DNA of 64,000 bases from Tachypleus tridentatus (lineage: Eukaryota > Arthropoda > Merostomata > Xiphosura > Limulidae). Below are positions 10,600-21,889 of the stretch, in pieces. Numbering within the stretch: position 1 is the first letter of the stretch; every line of letters starts with the position of its first letter. The DNA is taken from NCBI RefSeq assembly GCF_004210375.1, contig NC_134829.1, positions 25,870,034-25,934,033 on the forward strand, read 5' to 3'. Under the pieces are notes generated by a model. That model ran no database searches. It was not told the DNA's origin and saw only the letters and a program-made list of their open reading frames with translations. The position numbers were made by a program, and so were the translations under genes.

Positions 10600-11722
10600 C
10601 GCATCCATTACCTTGTTATCCGTGTGTTTAGCAAAATAGTCGTAGTTGTAGTATTTCAGATAGTTTAGTAGTTTTTCGTGTTTTTAAATTTTAAATATAT
10701 TCTGTCATTTGCTCATGAATTGATCATAAATTTTCCCTCTGTAAATGTGTAATCTTCCAAAATGGAGGACAGGTTGTATATATATTTTTATTTTTTTTTC
10801 TTAACTGTGCAACTTGGGAAGAAGCAAAGGTTAACACTGGGCATAATGATTTGTGAAGGTCGGTGTCAGAGGGAAGGTTGCTCAGATATGTGTCTGATCT
10901 TTCTATACGTGAGCAGCAAGATCGAGTGCTCGTCCTCTTGCGTAATTATCTCGAATAACAAACCTGTTGGCTTCTTTAATTGGCGGAAAATTGGTCTCGT
11001 GAATCCGGATAGATGTATTTATGAAATATAAAGGGTACTATGAAGTTAACCTTGTTGGAAACAGCACGTAAATTTAGAGGTTCGGAGCCGGCGTGGTTTT
11101 ACTTACTGATTTAGCCTTTTACTACGTACACACGGGCTTAAAAATGCGTATGTGATATGATTTTGAAACCTAAACTTATTTCATACATCAGATGTTTGAA
11201 AGACTTCTCTTTAGTTCTTTCAGCCATAGCATATTTAGTTTTTAAGAGCTGCAGTTCTTATATATATGCCATCAACTAGATTATTCACAAAAACATAGCC
11301 TCCATTTTATTAAAAGCCTCTATAATACTGTTATACATAACACCTACAGTTTTCTGAGTATTTCTGCTAATTATTTGAAACTTGGATCGCATCTCTAAAT
11401 GTTTATTCATCTTTTTAAGTTGAGTTTATTCTACCTCGGCTTCTCATACGTGCTTCCGTATCTTAAAGCATTATTATGCAAAGATTAAATGATGTTACAA
11501 GTCTTTGAACGCTGAGGTCAGTGCCAGTATCCAGACAAGAGAAATGGTAAACAGCTCAATAAGTTTCCAACAGCGCTTTCTGAAAGCTTTAAACAAAGAA
11601 TAAGAGAAGCCTACGCGATAATCCTATGAATATGTTGTTTTCTCACAAATAATACATTTCCTAAAGACCTTGATTAAATATTTTTTATAAATCTAGAAAA
11701 TTCCTGACGGTAGCCGATTTTA
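10600..11722. other. No supported gene
   Basis: The longest open frame (10762-11031, 89 codons from an ATG) starts with a poly-T-encoded Phe/Tyr run and has no recognisable domain, signal or splice context. I regard it as chance. Confidence 0.4.
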
Positions 11723-11731
11723 AGTTTTGTT

Positions 11732-12127
11732 AACAATGCGAAGGACCCGACATGGCCAGGTGGGTTAAGGCGTTCGACTCGTAATCTGAGGATCGCGGGT
11801 TCGAATCCCCATTGCACCAAATATGCTCGCCCTTTCAGCCGTGGGGGCGTGATAATGTGACGGTGAATTCCACTATTCGTCGGTAAAAAAGCAGCCCAAG
11901 AGTTGGCGGTGGGTGGTGATGGCTAGCTGCCTTCCCTCTAGTCTTACACTGTTAAATTAGGAATGGCTAGCGCAGATAGCCCTCGTGTAGCTTTGCGCGA
12001 AATTCAAACCAAACCAAACCAAACCAAACCAAACCAAACCAATACAATGCTAAAATCCGGAGATCAGTCCCCTGTGTAGGAAACAGCAAATAGCCTTAGG
12101 TGGTTTGTTCTAAAACGTAACAGTATC
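11732..12127 (+). mobile_element. Composite SINE: family A plus 3' part of family B (copy 1)
   Basis: A full family A copy (from 11743, 'ggacccgacatggcc', with 'actcgtaatctga' and 'gggttcgaatcc') runs into an (AAACC)n tail ending about 12042. It continues directly into about 80 bp matching the 3' part of family B: 'aatgctaaaatcc', 'cagtcccctgtg', 'cagcaaatagcc' and 'ggtggtttgttct'. The 9-mer AGTTTTGTT flanks the whole unit (11723-11731 and 12128-12136), which suggests that both parts were inserted together. The same A+B arrangement occurs at 13944-14297. Confidence 0.8.
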
Positions 12128-12136
12128 AGTTTTGTT

Positions 12137-13940
12137 GCAACGAAATAAAAAAATATAAATTCATGTGACACAGAAACAACTGATTATTAATCCGATAAAA
12201 TAAAAATTAATAAAGTATTTGCTTCACTAGAAACAAATTAACAAAGAGAAAACAATGACGACAACATTTGATGGTATACAAAAATATAATTTATTTACCT
12301 TAAAAACAGCTACGGTATTATCTGTGATGAAACAGTTACAATACATACAACAACAACTGATAAGATACAAATGTCCAACTTCTAACCTGTTGCATCAAAT
12401 TGCTTTAACTCTTTCAATATAATAAAATACTGAGACAGTGAGATCCAAAAATAGAATTCTTAATAAACACACGTACTGGCACCTTTAATAAATTAAAATA
12501 TTAACAGTAAGTTCAGGTGGTATACTGAAAATGCACTTTGTGGTTGATTAAATTATCATCAAATTTGGCATCCTTTTAAATAGAATTCAATTCAAACAAT
12601 TGGATTTGGAGACATACATTGGTGTAATTTTTAATTTGGTAACGTTCAATACGATAGAATCATTTTATGAAACAGAATACATAGGATGTCGTTTAGCAAC
12701 AAAAGAAAATTTCGAATTTGTTGACGTTAACATGTTTAACGCATCAAGCATTAAAATAATAACATTAATATTGTTTTATGCAAAACAGACCTACCTAATA
12801 CAAAATCATGAATTTCAAACTTTATTAAACTTACAAATAACGGGTTAGATGAGTATATTAGCATTCATGCGCATATATTTGTTTTTAATTATCTCCTAAC
12901 GTAAGGTAAAGAGAATGTTTAGTAGCATTCTAGTTAAGCTGGTCATCTATTTGTTGGTTAATGCTGGCCGTGTTCCTTGGCCTCTTTTAAAACCAGTTGT
13001 TTATCTTCCATAGACAATCACATATTGGGAGTTGTATTTACGACAAACAACCATGCTAGTGAAATGCGTGTAGTATGTGCTATTAACCCTTAGTGTCATA
13101 AATGAGGAAAATAGGCATTCATCAGGTCAGAGGTCAAGGGAAAAAGGCCTCTTCTTGTTTGCTAGAGATACCGTTTACACCACAGTTAAGCGACACAATT
13201 TCCCTCCTGGCCTACAGTTCGCGTTTTCTACAACAGCTACTTCGTATGTCTTCAGGATTCTGTGCAGAAAAAAAAAATAAGTGGTGAATGATGACATTAC
13301 AGAAGTTAATGAAAAAAAACAACAACTTTCTTTTACCACAGAAAAACAAGGGAATAGAAACTATAGAGTGAAAGTTTTCCTTAAACTACGAAATGTAAAT
13401 AACCTAAATACGAGGTTCGTCTTTTTTTTTCACTTAAAAATTTTGTTTAAAATTGCTAAGTCTTAATGGCATTAAAAAGAAACAATATAACAAAGTTACT
13501 GAAGCATCCATTTTAATTTAATTGTTCATATACAAAAGCAGGGCTAATTAAAAATTTGGTGGAATTGCCGCAGGCCCTGCGACTCAAAGATCCCCGCTAG
13601 ACAATGATAAAAATTAATGAAAAATTGGATGTTCAATCGAAAAAGCACGTTTGCAACTGTGTCGTTATGGTAACAGCGAATTTAGTTCCTTCATATAAAC
13701 TTGTCGTTTTTAAAAATATGTTATCATAATATTCTTACAGCTTGTTCTTTCGTAAACATTTGCTTGATCACTTAGAAAAAACAAATTGTCGCCATTAATT
13801 TATATTTATTATAAATAGTATAATTAGTATTTTGTTTATTATCTACCCATCCTTTAAAATTGTTCATGAGTGTTGTTCAAAGTGTAGTTAATAAATAGTA
13901 ATATCTTGGTGGTAGAGGGTAATTCTACGGATTTAAAATG
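12137..13940. other. No supported gene
   Basis: AT-rich. Short open frames at 12600-12848, 13077-13287 and 13281-13466 have no recognisable domain, and the second is locally GC-richer without matching anything I know. No SINE or tandem repeat noticed. Confidence 0.4.
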
Positions 13941-13943
13941 TTA

Positions 13944-14297
13944 GACCAAGCATGGCACTCGACTTGTAATTTGAGAGGTCGCTGGTTCGAATCCCCATCA
14001 CACCAAACATGCTCGCCCTTTCAGCCGTGGGGGCGTTATAATGCGATGGTCAATTCCACTATTTGTTGGTAAAAGAGTAGCCCAAAAGTTGTCGGTGGGT
14101 GGTGATGACTAGCTGTCTTCCCTCTAGTTTTCCACTCCTAAATTGAGGACGGCTAGCGCAGATAGCCCTCGTGTAGCTTTGCGCGAAATTCAAACCAAAC
14201 CAAACCAAACCAATACAATGCTAAAATCCGGAGATCAGTCCCCTGTGTAGGAAACAGCAAATAGCCTTAGGTGGTTTTGTTCTAAAACGTAATAGTA
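13944..14297 (+). mobile_element. Composite SINE: family A plus 3' part of family B (copy 2)
   Basis: The family A part (13944-14210) has a short deletion in the head ('gaccaagcatggcactcgac') but a normal B box and body. It runs through a shorter (AAACC)n tail into the same B-derived segment as at 12043-12120, almost base for base ('aatacaatgctaaaatccgg' at its start). Homology stops after 'ctaaaacgtaa'. Unique flanks differ from the first copy, which argues for retroposition rather than local duplication, although no clear target-site duplication is visible here. Confidence 0.78.
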
Positions 14298-14736
14298 TTG
14301 AACTGTATTTAACTTATTTGCTAAGTTCAATTCTGAGGAGCCATTCTACGAAATCTGCTCCTGGTCTTCCAAGTTCTCAATTCGGCCCTGCACAGAATTC
14401 TGACTAGTTTATATATTTGTTAAAGATTCTTGTTATTTTATGAATTTGAGCAATTTTTACAAAAAAGCTACACGGTCTGGGTAAAATAATCAATATAATA
14501 TCCAGATAAGTAAGGATAATCGCGGATCCGGTGTCTCTGTTTGTGTGCAAACGAGGTAACGGTTTTTCATGCTTCATTAAAAAAAACAGTCCAGGAATGT
14601 GTACCACACAATTTATATACATTAAAATGACACCCAGAAAACAGATATATTTAAATGTTTCTCTAAAACACCTTCATTTTAAATTTAAAAGTGAAATAAG
14701 CTTTTTTTAAGGATTACCATTTTCTTTGTTTGTTTG
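14298..14736. other. No supported gene
   Basis: Unique AT-rich sequence; the minus-strand frame at 14404-14622 (72 codons) shows no family features. Confidence 0.4.
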
Positions 14737-15295
14737 GTTTGAATTTCGTGCAAAGCTACACGAGGATTATCTGCGCTAGTCGTCCTTAATTTAAGAGTGT
14801 AAGACTAGAGAGAAGGCAGCTAGTTATCACCACCCACCGTTTTTTTAGTTCAGTGCTGGCTTCAGATTACCACAAACCAAACTATTCGTTGCTTTATCTC
14901 CACAACTTTACTATTTATAATAGTTTGTTTGTTTGTTTTTGAATTTCGCGCAGATAGCCCTTGTGTAGCTTTGCGCGAAATTCAAAAACAAACAAACAAA
15001 CTATTATAAATAGTAAAGTTGTGGAGATAAAGCAACGAATAGTTTGGTTTGTGTAAGACCAGCACTGAACTAAAAAACGGTGGGTGGTGATAACAGCCAT
15101 CTCACTTACACTCTAAATTAAGGACTTGGTGCTACTCTTTCACCATCCACCGCTAACCAACGAATAGTGAGATTGACCGTAACATTATAATGCTCATATT
15201 GCTGAAAAGGTGAACATGTTTGGTGCGACGGGGATTCAAACCTTCGAACCTCAGATTACGAGTCGACCGCTCTAATCACCTGGCCAGGCCGGGCA
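14737..15295 (-). mobile_element. SINE family A, copy 9, interrupted by a palindrome
   Basis: Minus-strand copy. The 3' end 'gaatttcgtgcaaagctaca' is at about 14741 and the 5' head 'ggccaggccgggc' ends at 15295. After about 100 bp the body is broken by the inverted duplication described in the next entry, then resumes near 15124 ('gctactctttcacc') with a small extra insertion. Confidence 0.8.
14779..15124. repeat. Long palindrome with perfect 82-bp arms
   Basis: 14871-14952 is exactly the reverse complement of 14972-15053, with a 19-nt spacer (14953-14971). Outside these arms the symmetry continues with small indels to about 14779 and 15124, including the SINE body segment 'ccacccaccg'. The inner ends are family A 3'-tail sequence ('gaatttcgcgca'). 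As RNA or single-stranded DNA it would form a near-perfect hairpin. The structure looks like an inverted duplication formed inside a SINE. Confidence 0.95.
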
Positions 15296-15594
15296 GGTAT
15301 AGTAGAACTGTTAGCAATAGTAGACGCATCGTTCCAAAGTTTATTCCCATAAACTTCTATAACTACAGATAACCGTTTAGCTCTTTTTAAAACTAGTCTA
15401 TAAACAAGTGTCACATGAGTTTGTGAATAAGCAGTAACTGTAAAATGTAAAATAAAATAACAAATGAGAAAAACGTCAGAATAAATGTTTAAAGATGGGT
15501 ACGTTTTTTTCAACATGTCACATATGTTAATTTCAGTGAAATTAACTGAGTTTTAAAAACATTTGAGTTCTACATATTATTGTAAACACAATTA

Positions 15595-15866
15595 GGCCTG
15601 GCATGGCCAAGCGCGTAAGGCGTGCGACTCGTAATCCGAGGGTCGCGGGTTCGCGCCCGCGTCGCGCTAAACATGCTCGCCCTCCCAGCCGTGGGGGTGT
15701 ATAATGTTACGGTCAATCCCACTATTCGTTGGTAAAAGAGTAGCCCAAGAGTTGGCGGTGGGTGGTGATGACTATCTGCCTTCCCTCTAGTCTTACACTG
15801 CTAAATTAGGGACGGCTAGCACAGATAGCCCTCGAGTAGCTTTTTGCGAAATTCCAAAACAAACAA
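15595..15866 (+). mobile_element. SINE family A, copy 10 (GC-rich-head subfamily)
   Basis: Plus-strand, full length, flanked by a perfect 13-bp duplication GTAAACACAATTA (15582-15594 and 15867-15879). The head 'ggccaagcgcgtaaggcg' and 'gcgcccgcgtcgcgc' identify the CpG-rich subfamily. Confidence 0.95.
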
Positions 15867-15980
15867 GTAAACACAATTAACGGAGAATTTTGTTAAAATA
15901 TTTCTTGAATGTTGTAGGAATAATACTGTTAAAATAACCGTATAATAATTTAGAAAGGAAAAAATAGCGAGATTAGAATA

Positions 15981-16092
15981 TGTGTGTGTATTTTTCTTTT
16001 AGTGAAACCACATCAGGCAATCTGCTCTATCCAGCGAGGGTGAATTGAGCCCTTGATTTTAGCGTTGCAAATCCTAATGTACCAGCGTGGGA
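15981..16092 (-). mobile_element. SINE family B, diverged copy
   Basis: Minus strand; the head 'ccacgctggtacattagg', 'aacgctaaaatcaagggc' and a tail in AAAAGAAAAATACACAC are recognisable on the reverse complement. The B box has decayed. Confidence 0.7.
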
Positions 16093-17763
16093 CATTAGGA
16101 TATGAGTTATGGCTTTATAAAACTGTTTATTTAGATTAATTTTAAAGCAAAGAACAACAAAAACAAACTGCCGATGTTAAAGTCAACATCTTTACTATAG
16201 CATGAGGAACTGAAGATAAAATAACAATTCATAATTCATAAGTCCAATTATTATTTATTTCAAAACGGAACTAAACCAAAAAGGTTTGACATATTCATCA
16301 CTCATAAGGCTTTAATCATGTTCAAATGTATAATACCAATGATTTAAGCAGTTGCATTTTCTCACTTCTCAACTATCTAATATTTTTATTCTGAAAATTT
16401 AAAAAGAGCATGCGCTCGTGGCAGACGATCTAAGTTATGGGTAAGAAATTTTGGAAAAATAAAAGTATTGTTTTCGTTGGGTTTGTCGTTAAAGCACAAA
16501 AGAAAATAACTTATGAAAACTAAATTGTCTGTATGAGCTGGCATATCTCAAGAAGTGCCGTTTTGTTTTTAAGTTTTGTCTCTATACATTTTATCAATAA
16601 CGTATCAAAAATGTAACTTTTTAAAGATTCTTCTTCTGGTTAGAAGTTAAGGTGGCATAAAAACATATGTTTGTTTTGTATGATAGTTAAGCTACACAAT
16701 GAGTTATCTGTGTCTGCCCACCACGAGATTTGAAACCTGGTTTCTTGGGAGTAAATGTGTAATCATATCGCTGTGCTACTGATGGGGCCTTTTTGTAAAC
16801 ATCGTTTCGTACGGTAATATTTTCGTTAGGCTAGTTATGAATCGATTTAAAATTGTAACTTCAAAAAACGCAGTGTTTATACGCGCTAATCGTTAACGTG
16901 CTGTTGCAGACCATATTTTAAATATTTAAACATTTTTTTTTTCACTGAAGGAAGATTTTCACATGATGTAACAATCATGAAAGTTTATGCTTCGATGGAA
17001 TCTCGAATATTCGTGAACAAATCACATAAATATAGCAGACCGAATGAGTTAGTCAGCATCAGTTAGAGGGCTAGACAGTGTGAGTTATCAGTAATTCCGT
17101 TAGTCTATTCATGAGTGATTCAGATGCCGACTTAAATTGTTATTCAATGAGACAGTTAGAGCGTTGATCGATTAGCGATGAAATTTTGGCAAGTAATTGA
17201 CGTGAACTTTATTCGTGAGTTAAGCGTACACTAGTTTCAAAATTTCTATTTCTGGTGTTAGGCCTACCAGTGAACGTAGTATGTATAAAAACGTAATTGA
17301 AGAAATTACGCGCCAAATGGAAGAACACGTTATACTGGTGTGAGTAACTTCTGGAAATGTTTGGCATCTATGTTGGCCAGTCTATAAATAAGTAAATTTT
17401 GAAAAAAAGGTCTGTTTTCGTTCAGCAGTTCACTAAAGAAGTAACTTTCGAAAGAGCCATGCATCTATAGGAACTAGTTATTAAGGCGCCTAAAGATGTA
17501 ACTACTTTTTGTTTTAATGTGTTTTATTACTATTAACTTCAGGCTAGTCTTTAACGCATCTAAGTAAGTAATTTTGAAAAAAAAAACAGGGTGTACCTGA
17601 GCTATTGATTAAGATATTCAGTGCAGTACTTTTAAAAGTATATACTGTTTCTGCGGACTAATGAATTGTTCTTATACAGACATTTATGTAATATAGATTT
17701 GTGATATTCTGGCTTGTACTATCGTTTCTTTTAATGTTTATTTCATTAAAGCACTGCGTAATG
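16093..17763. other. Mostly unassigned, with one SINE C
   Basis: Apart from the family C copy at 16670-16789 the stretch is AT-rich and unique. No open frame of interest and no tandem repeat noticed. Confidence 0.4.
16670..16789 (-). mobile_element. SINE family C, copy 4
   Basis: Minus strand: 'gttaagctacacaatgag' is the 3' tail, 'tctgcccaccacgagatttg' the middle and 'tcgctgtgctactga' the head. Diverged but complete in outline. Confidence 0.72.
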
Positions 17764-17777
17764 TTCGGCATCAACAG

Positions 17778-18062
17778 TTTATATTTGTTTTGTTTTTTAG
17801 AATTTCGCACAAAGCTACTCGAGGGCTATCTGTGCTAGCCGTCCCTAATTTAGCAGTGTAAGACTAGAGGGAAGGCACCTAGTCATTACCACCGACCGCC
17901 AACTCTTGGGCTACTCTTTTACCAACGAATAGTGAGATTGACCGTCACATTATAACGCCCCCACGGCTGAAAGGGCGAGCATGTTTAGCGCGACGGGGGC
18001 GCGAAACCGCGACCCTCGGATTACGAGTCGCACGCCTTACGCGCTAGGCCATGCCGGGCCCG
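17778..18062 (-). mobile_element. SINE family A, copy 11 (GC-rich-head subfamily)
   Basis: Minus-strand copy flanked by a perfect 13-bp duplication TCGGCATCAACAG (17765-17777 and about 18064-18076). Head (reverse complement) contains 'gcgcgtaaggcgtgcgac' and 'gcgcccccgtcgcgc'. Confidence 0.95.
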
Positions 18063-18246
18063 CTCGGCATCAACAGGCAAAAACTTGTATAAGACTAACA
18101 AAAAATAATTAATAACATAAATTTATATAATAAAGAAATAATTAGAGAATGAATAAAAAATACGATCTGCTAAAAATATTAATTTTTTTTGCACGCGTAC
18201 AAAAGTTTCATTTGTTTTCATTGAAGGACTAGCTTTTAAATCGTTT

Positions 18247-18420
18247 GTTTTAGAAGTTTCGCGCAAGGTTACTCAAGGACAAACCTCACATAGTCATTTC
18301 TAATTTTGAACTAGTAGGTAAGTTGGTGGTTTAGGATATTCTTCTCTGACCGAGTAGTAGGATTTTACTGTCAATCTTACAAAGTGCAGATCGTGTATTT
18401 ACATTAACTAGACAAAAACA
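18247..18420 (-). mobile_element. SINE family A, old diverged copy
   Basis: Begins with the 3' tail 'agtttcgcgcaaggttact' and keeps scattered body similarity ('gagtagtaggattttactgtc'). The head is not recognisable. Confidence 0.5.
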
Positions 18421-18643
18421 CGAATTCTACAAGTCGTATATAAGACACGATAACCACTTTCACAAATTGAAGAGAAATATTCCTAATTTGAAAATATAAA
18501 ATTATCAAAATTATATTTTGGCTCTCTTAAAAAAAAAAAAAAAGACAAAACGTTTCCTTCGAATTATATAAATATACTACTAATTGTTGCAATATTTATC
18601 TAAGCAAAATAAAGTATTTCCACTATAGGTTTTAGTTTGTTTT

Positions 18644-18759
18644 GTGTACGTGTGCTTTCTTATAGGAAAGCCCCATCGAGCTATCTGCTGAGCCCACCAA
18701 GAGGAATCAAACCCCTGATTTTAGCGTTGTAGACTTACCGCTGTACTAGCGGGGGGGGC
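18644..18759 (-). mobile_element. SINE family B, copy 4
   Basis: Minus strand; reverse complement reads 'gctagtacagcggtaagtc', 'acgctaaaatcaggggtttg', 'gggctcagcagatagc', 'atggggctttcctata' and an ACAC tail. It abuts the 3' end of a family A copy (18761-19027) on the same strand, so the strand order is A then B, as in the composite elements, but here B is complete. Confidence 0.88.
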
Positions 18760-18760
18760 T

Positions 18761-19027
18761 TCTTTTGAATTTCACACAAAGCTACTCGAGGGCTATTTGT
18801 GTTAGCCGTCCCTAATTTAGCAGTGTAAGACTAGAGGGAAGGCAGCTAGTCATCATCACCAACCGCCAATTCTTGGGCTACTCTTTTACCAACGAAAAGT
18901 GGGATTGACCGTAACATTATAACACCCCCACGGCTGAAAGGGGGAGCATGTTTAGTGTGAGGGTGGATTCGAACCCGTGACCCTCGTATTACAAGTCGAC
19001 TACCTTAACCACCTGGCCATGCCGGAC
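18761..19027 (-). mobile_element. SINE family A, copy 12
   Basis: Minus-strand, full length from 'gaatttcacacaaagctact' to 'ccatgccgg'. No (CAAA)n tail separates it from the adjoining family B element. Confidence 0.9.
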
Positions 19028-19371
19028 CTTCAGCTATAGATAGAGACTTGCTGAGGGTATATCGTTTGAGATTTTGAAATAAACAACCAAAGATTTATTG
19101 ACAGACGAAACTGTATATAGGCGACGTTTTGGGGAAATGTACTGGTTTATATGAAAGACATTTGCAGTTTGAAATTTTTTCCTACGAAATATAGCTAATA
19201 ATAGTAGCACCGGCACATTTTTTGAATGTATAACTACCGCGATTCACTTGTACTTTTCATTTTAGTTAAGACTTGATTTTCGCGAGTGATGTATTTTGAA
19301 TAAAAAAAATTCCACTCCAATCCTTCAATATACATATACAGAAAACTGGGGTGTCTATCGATAGGATGATT

Positions 19372-19629
19372 TGCTTAACATGGCTAGATGGTTATAGCGC
19401 TCGGTTCGTGGGTTCAACTCCCCGTCCCAGCAGTATGCTCGATTTTGTCAGTGGAGTCAGTATACTTTTATGGTCTATCCCGTTATTCTTTAGTAAAAGA
19501 GTAGCCCAAGGGTTGGCGGTGGATGGTTATGACTAGTTGCCTCTCCTCTAGTCTTTCACTGCTAATTTAGGGACAGTTAGTGTATATGGCTCTCGTGTAG
19601 TTTAGCGCGAAATTCAAAACAAACAAACA
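19372..19629 (+). mobile_element. SINE family A, copy 13 (diverged)
   Basis: Plus strand; the head is shortened ('catggctagatggttatagc', loop region partly deleted), B box 'gggttcaactcc', body recognisable ('agtagcccaagggttggcgg') and tail (CAAA)n. The open frame at 19351-19536 is only SINE sequence. Confidence 0.85.
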
Positions 19630-20520
19630 TTGACCGATTATCCATTGGAACCAGGGGGCCTAAGTCCTAAGGGGGCCCATAATAATCATACTACACCATT
19701 GTTCACATTCTTACACAACTGGCTTTCTTTTACGCCTTATCCAAAAATATTTTGACCCGAGTTTTATATTTCAATTGCGTTTTGAAACTGTTAACCTGCA
19801 TAAATAACAATGTTTATAGTTTTATATTGGAATAAAGTATTATTATTTTGATTAAATGTAAATTATTTTATCATTCTGTAATTTTTTTCATCCTTTTCTT
19901 TGTGAAACATTTCATTGAACTCACTGTTTGAGAAATCGGGGGCCAAGTGCGACGCATTTCTTTGTTTTGGGCTGCTAGCATTTGTTTGATTGTTTTAAAA
20001 TTATGATTTTTATGTACAATTCAAAAGGTGTATTGCAGGGTTGGGATGTGTTTTTTTACTGGTACTGTATATGTTAAAATATGACCTGAAACAATATAAT
20101 CTTTTTCATTGTAAAAACAACCTTTTTCATTGTAATTACAACAATAGAATGAGTACTGAAGACCACTTGTTTTAATATCGGGTAATTCAGTTTAGCATAC
20201 ATAAAAATGTATTTATTCTTATCTGGGTATATCTAAGCCTAATTATAAACAACCCTCAAGGAATAGAAATAAGTGTCTAAACATTTTACTTTATTAATTA
20301 AAACGCTTTGTTTACCAATTTGCTCTTTGCCATAGTAGATTCAAAAGTGCGCTTGCAATATATAGGGTTTGTTTTTACCCCGAATAGTTTGCTCACGGGT
20401 TCTTTGAAAAAGTCAAAGATGAAGACTACCCATTTCGTTTCCTGTGCATTTTGAATCTACTTGTACGCCAAGCCTGCCAAATAAGCTAAACGAAGAATAA
20501 TAATGCTGTGAAATACTGTT
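19630..20520. other. No supported gene
   Basis: AT-rich. A 12-bp inverted pair (GTAGATTCAAAA at 20335-20346, reverse complement at 20449-20460) encloses about 100 bp. Nothing else recognised. Confidence 0.4.
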
Positions 20521-20770
20521 GAAATAATCCAGTTTCTAGAATTGTGTCGGCATTTTTACACCCAAAATATCAATTTAATATAAATGTTTCAGTTACTAGA
20601 GTCGCATGAATACGTTTAAACACAAATAAATATTGCTTCAGCCCAAAGAGTCAGATTTTACAATCTCGTGTTCATGTTTAGTCACAAATACACAAATTAA
20701 TACTTCAAATCAAATAGGCTAGTTTTTAGAGTAATATAAATATTTTTACACCAAAATATAGAGTGTATGG
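20521..20770. repeat. Degenerate minisatellite, unit about 60-68 bp, part 1
   Basis: Phrases such as 'cagtttctagaattg', 'cagttactagagtcg', 'cagattttacaatctcg' and 'tttttacac' recur three or four times. The same unit reappears at about 21890-22200, so one block was probably split or duplicated. Confidence 0.6.
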
Positions 20771-21027
20771 AGGGAAAGGTCAGGACTGGTCAACACATCT
20801 AATGTTATAGAGTGGATATATAAGCAAATATCGATATTGACCATAGCAACAGATACCAATGACTGGATGAGAAGGAGCCATGTGGCGACACGTCTAATGT
20901 TTGAATGTCAGCTGCGAAAATTGGATGATCGAGTTCATTCAGAACAGATTGAAGAGGACGTAACTGTCTGGTTGACTAGCAGTAGTGAAGATTATGAGAG
21001 TATCATATTCTGGACAACATCACAGTA
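20771..21027 (+). other. Short open frame of unknown nature
   Basis: A 64-codon frame (20837-21028) has a protein-like, acidic composition (SEQIEEDVTVW, SSSEDYES) but begins only at a TTG and has no homologue I recognise. It could be an exon or part of a decayed element. Evidence is weak. Confidence 0.2.
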
Positions 21028-21132
21028 GCACAGTGATATGTCGGCGGAATTACACGCTAGAAATCGGGTTTCGATACCTGTGGTGGGCAGAACATAGCCT
21101 ATCGTGTAGCTTTGTGCTTAATTTTAAACAAA
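21028..21132 (+). mobile_element. SINE family C, copy 5
   Basis: The best-preserved 3' half of the family: 'tcgggtttcgatacctg' (B box), 'ggtgggcagaacatagcc', 'gtgtagctttgtgctta' and an A-rich tail. Confidence 0.82.
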
Positions 21133-21621
21133 AAATATGAAACATATTCCTAACTGACAACCTAAACTTCATCATAAGAATGGAGAAAAGTATTTTTTGT
21201 TTTGTGTAAAAAAAAACATTGATAAAAGTTGTGAGAGATTTGAAGGTTTACCTTATTCCAACCTCTAGTTAAAGGAATGTTGTTCAATGAGAACGTAAGG
21301 CGAAGCCGCTGGTAATATCTCTATATGCTACGGTAAATAAAAAAGCATATAGACCGTAAAAACAGGGAAAATATGGAAGAGAAATCACACTGATTAACTG
21401 GACGTTTGGAACAAAGATGGGAGAAGAATTGAAGTGTAGAGTGTGAATATATGTAGAAACAATATCTATATCGGGATCTGGGAAGGTTTGGTTTAGAAAA
21501 CGCAGTTTATTTCTTTGTTTTCAAGCCCAGCATAGTCATGTGTTCGTACGAAGAATTAATAGTTGTTTACCCTCAGACTGCACACTCAAACTACGTTCAT
21601 TCGATTCTCTATTCTCTACTA

Positions 21622-21742
21622 ACGTCCCCCCATGGTGCAGCGGTAAGTCTACGAATTTACAATCTTAAAATCAGGGGTTCGATTCCTCTCGGGGGACTCA
21701 ACAGATAGCCCGATGTGGCTGTGCAATAAGAAAACACACACT
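21622..21742 (+). mobile_element. SINE family B, copy 2
   Basis: Head 'gtccccccatggtgcagcgg', then 'aaaatcaggggttcgattcc', 'gggggactcaacagatagcc', 'gatgtggctgtgcaataag' and an ACACAC tail. The region between it and the family C copy (21133-21620) shows no feature. Confidence 0.9.
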
Positions 21743-21889
21743 TAAAGTAATTCTGAAGTTGTGTATAATAATGATAAGAAATTAGGACGAATATTAACTG
21801 GCCGTAATTGTAAACACAATTCTAAACGTTAGCTTTCCTTGTTTTGTTGTATGAAAATTTTAATACCCAATTACGAGATATCAGTTAAA

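Noticed and set aside
10762-11031. 89-codon open frame starting at ATG
   Set aside because: Poly-T-derived start, no domain, no gene context.
12006-12041. (AAACC)n tract as a telomere-like repeat
   Set aside because: It is the variable tail of a SINE; the same, shorter tract follows the related copy at 14185-14210.
20335-20460. Inverted 12-bp pair as a miniature transposon
   Set aside because: Arms are short, no target-site duplication is visible and no second copy was noticed in the window.
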